A stretch of 64,000 bases of DNA from Gottfriedia sp049568075 (GTDB lineage Bacteria; Bacillota; Bacilli; Bacillales; Bacillaceae_G). Of the stretch, positions 62,431-64,000 are shown one piece after another; positions within the stretch are counted from its first letter, which is position 1, and each line of letters begins with the position of its first letter. The stretch is from NCBI GenBank assembly GCA_049568075.1, contig CP144911.1. One strand, 5' to 3'. The notes beneath the pieces are model-generated. The model was not told the DNA's origin and did not search any database. It saw only the letters and a list, made by a program, of their open reading frames with translations. The position numbers were made by a program, and so were the translations under genes.

Positions 62431-63042
62431 TTGAGAAACAAAACTAAATACGTCTATTTAACACATAAGGTTCAAATAGAATCCACTGAAAAACTGGAAA
62501 AGCTATCCCAACTTACAGGGAAAACTAGTGCAGAATTAATCGAAAAAATGATAGAAGAAATGTATGATCTACATATAAATTCCAAAGAAAATGAAGAGAA
62601 TCTTAATGAAGTTCTTAACGATGAAAGTTTATTTGAAGAAATTACAGATCAAGAAATAAGAGATGCAGAGCTAAGATGGCGAAACTCAAAACAAGGTATT
62701 AAAGATTTTAGTCAAAGAATGGAAGATTGGAAGAAAGAAGAAAAAAGGAAAAATGCTGAGAAAGCAAAAGAATATAAAAAGAAAATAGTTGATTGGGCTA
62801 GAGTCTGGGAAGAGTATTTAAGAAATTACTCTACTTCAATCAAGAAAAATAAAAAACATCATTTCAAGTATTTCAATCCAAATGATAGCGCTGAAGTTTG
62901 GAAGAAACAAATGAGGGAATATACAAAGCTTTGGCACCCTGATTATGCGCCAGACCATGGAAATCCTCAAAAATTTGGTGAAATGAAAGCTGAATATGAT
63001 ATTTTAAAAGGTAAAATTCCAACTGAAGAATATAGTTTATAA
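62431..63042 (+). CDS. RHH-like and J-domain-like hypothetical protein
   Basis: A 203-residue protein in three parts. Residues 1-45 form a strand followed by two helices (VYLTHKVQIE, then STEKLEKLSQLTGKTSAELI), like a ribbon-helix-helix DNA-binding unit. The middle (about 50-130) is acidic then Lys-rich helix, likely coiled coil. The C-terminus (about 160-203) holds KLWHPDYAPDHGNPQKFGEM and AEYDILKG, with the HPD tripeptide and spacing of a J domain. The partner is unknown. TTG 62431 has AAGGAG 9 bases upstream. Confidence 0.6.
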   Translation: MRNKTKYVYLTHKVQIESTEKLEKLSQLTGKTSAELIEKMIEEMYDLHINSKENEENLNEVLNDESLFEEITDQEIRDAELRWRNSKQGIKDFSQRMEDWKKEEKRKNAEKAKEYKKKIVDWARVWEEYLRNYSTSIKKNKKHHFKYFNPNDSAEVWKKQMREYTKLWHPDYAPDHGNPQKFGEMKAEYDILKGKIPTEEYSL

Positions 63043-63092
63043 ACGGTAATACATATAAAGATTCAAATGAGTGGTTTCGATTTGTAAAAATA

Positions 63093-63130
63093 GTAAAAAG
63101 TAGTGGAACAAAAATTGTTCCACTACTCAT
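63093..63130. terminator. Bidirectional terminator
   Basis: GTAGTGGAAC (63100-63109) pairs with GTTCCACTAC (63117-63126); T run on the minus side. It lies between convergent genes. Confidence 0.8.
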
Positions 63131-63144
63131 TTAACCTACTGTAT

Positions 63145-63333
63145 TTAATCTTCTTTTGCACTATCCTCAGCAATTACTCTTAGTTCTTGATAAAAAATGT
63201 CATGATTACATTCTGGATTTTCAGCTTGTTTATACTTGTCTACAATTTCAAGTAATTCACCAGTATCACCTTTTGCATTGATAATTTCTAATATTTGATT
63301 CATATCATCAGTGTATTCATCTTCTTTTTTCAT
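63145..63333 (-). CDS. Small acidic hypothetical protein
   Basis: A 62-residue acidic, helical protein (MNQILEIINAKGDTGELLEI and YQELRVIAEDSAKED). GGAGGATC lies 6 bases before the ATG and supports it. No family recognised. Confidence 0.65.
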   Translation of the reverse strand: MKKEDEYTDDMNQILEIINAKGDTGELLEIVDKYKQAENPECNHDIFYQELRVIAEDSAKED

Positions 63334-63456
63334 TACAGATCCTCCATTTAAATCGTGATGCCTTTATTATTTGCTAGCTTAATGAAAAAAATAAATCGAT
63401 ATTAGAAATATATTTTTAAAAAGTAGATACATACTTGAATGAGCTATCCTAAAATT

Positions 63457-63900
63457 TTAATCATTTAATGTTTCTACAATTTTTTTGATCGCTCTTAAGT
63501 CTTTCATATTTGCTCTTTTCATCATCTTTGACAAAAAAGGGGTAATTGCTTTAGAAAATCCTTTTGGATTTCCTTTATTTCTCAAAGTCATTAAAGTAGA
63601 AGAATCATTTACTTTTGACCAGGTATATGTGGTTTCCATTGGAAATGGACCGTTAGCTGTTCTCATTACTAGTTTTTTACCTGGAGTATATTCTATAATT
63701 TCATATAAATAGGCAAGATCTTTTCCTAAAAAACGCGCTTTAAATGCAATTTTGGAACCAATTACTAAAGGTTTTTCTGTTTTCCATTCTGCCGAATTAA
63801 TATTTATATACCATTTAGGAGCGTTTTCAGGGTTCGATGCATATTCGGAAACTTTTTCTATTGGGCAGTCAATTGTTATTTCAGTTAATACATCTACCAT
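63457..63900 (-). CDS. SRPBCC (START-like) ligand-binding protein
   Basis: A 147-residue protein of the Bet v 1 / SRPBCC fold, polyketide cyclase-dehydrase-like. ITIDCPIEKVSEYASNPEN opens the fold, and TTYTWSKVNDSSTLMTLRN is the central sheet. It may bind a hydrophobic ligand. A second, cut gene follows upstream on the same strand. Confidence 0.85.
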   Translation of the reverse strand: MVDVLTEITIDCPIEKVSEYASNPENAPKWYININSAEWKTEKPLVIGSKIAFKARFLGKDLAYLYEIIEYTPGKKLVMRTANGPFPMETTYTWSKVNDSSTLMTLRNKGNPKGFSKAITPFLSKMMKRANMKDLRAIKKIVETLND

Positions 63901-63908
63901 AAACTAGT

Positions 63909-64000
63909 TTAACCTTGATGCCAAACAACTGGATTATTACCTTCAACATATTGTTTTAGAATATACATTAAAGTACCCCAAGTTGTATTGATCATTGCAT
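63909..64000 (-). CDS. C-terminal end of a gene cut by the window edge
   Basis: Minus-strand frame, open to the window end and closed by TAA at 63909-63911. The visible part reads INTTWGTLMYILKQYVEGN, then NPVVWHQG. It may be a START/AHSA1-like or unrelated protein; too short to say. The SRPBCC gene starts 8 bases downstream, so the two are likely one operon. Confidence 0.6.
   Translation of the reverse strand, partial: AMINTTWGTLMYILKQYVEGNNPVVWHQG

Noticed and set aside
63485..63712. 75-codon plus-strand ORF opposite the SRPBCC gene
   Set aside because: Shadow frame of a confident SRPBCC gene on the minus strand.

Overview
The window comes from a low-GC, endospore-forming Bacillaceae chromosome (inference). 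The evidence is strong AGGAGG-type ribosome binding sites, frequent TTG and GTG starts, spoVK, hfq-miaA-hflX synteny, an intracellular subtilisin and a BclA-type collagen-like spore surface protein. The AT richness and gene content suggest a relative of the Bacillus cereus group or Gottfriedia, but species cannot be fixed from sequence reading alone. I see no rRNA, tRNA or CRISPR array.

Layout. 1-3.5 kb: end of an MFS exporter, a hypothetical gene broken by a stop codon, and a reverse-strand pair (DUF695/RraB-like protein and a 5'-3' exonuclease). 3.7-5 kb: biosynthetic ilvA. 5.2-8.1 kb: a compact regulon of an ArsR-type repressor, an Old Yellow Enzyme and an MFS exporter. Each unit carries a near-identical palindromic operator. 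8.3-8.5 kb: an unexplained array of about nine motifs spaced about 20-21 bp. 8.8-15.5 kb: a threonine/glycine catabolic island (kbl, tdh, a catabolic threonine dehydratase, an APC permease), interrupted just behind the tdh terminator by a class C group II intron whose reverse transcriptase has an in-frame stop. 15.5-17.4 kb: a dihydroorotate-dehydrogenase-like protein fused to a duplicated membrane module.

17.5-26.3 kb is the conserved core: miaA, hfq, a PaiB-like regulator, a degenerate tyrosine recombinase, spoVK, corA, a TRIC-family channel, hflX and ynbB. 26.5-37 kb holds small transport, regulatory and lipoprotein genes, including a PadR-controlled split permease and a DUF2975/HTH pair. 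37-48 kb has an amino acid permease, a wrecked macrolide-type glycosyltransferase, an L,D-transpeptidase, two overlapping micro-ORFs, htpX, and a divergent phospho-beta-glucosidase/RpiR pair. 48.2-51.9 kb is one very large collagen-like gene with a Cys/Lys-rich head. 52-58 kb is a decaying accessory zone of pseudogenes, small lipoproteins and membrane peptides, plus a P1-type aminopeptidase. 58-64 kb has an isochorismatase-like hydrolase, intracellular subtilisin, nitronate monooxygenase, RraA-like protein, a protein combining a ribbon-helix-helix-like start with a J-like end, and SRPBCC-type genes.

Most likely to repay a second look: the three-operator ArsR/OYE/MFS regulon, the phased repeat array before kbl, the Cys-rich head of the collagen-like protein, the DHODH-membrane fusion, and the integrase-fold protein that has lost its catalytic residues. 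Several genes carry single in-frame stops, which suggests recent decay of accessory content.
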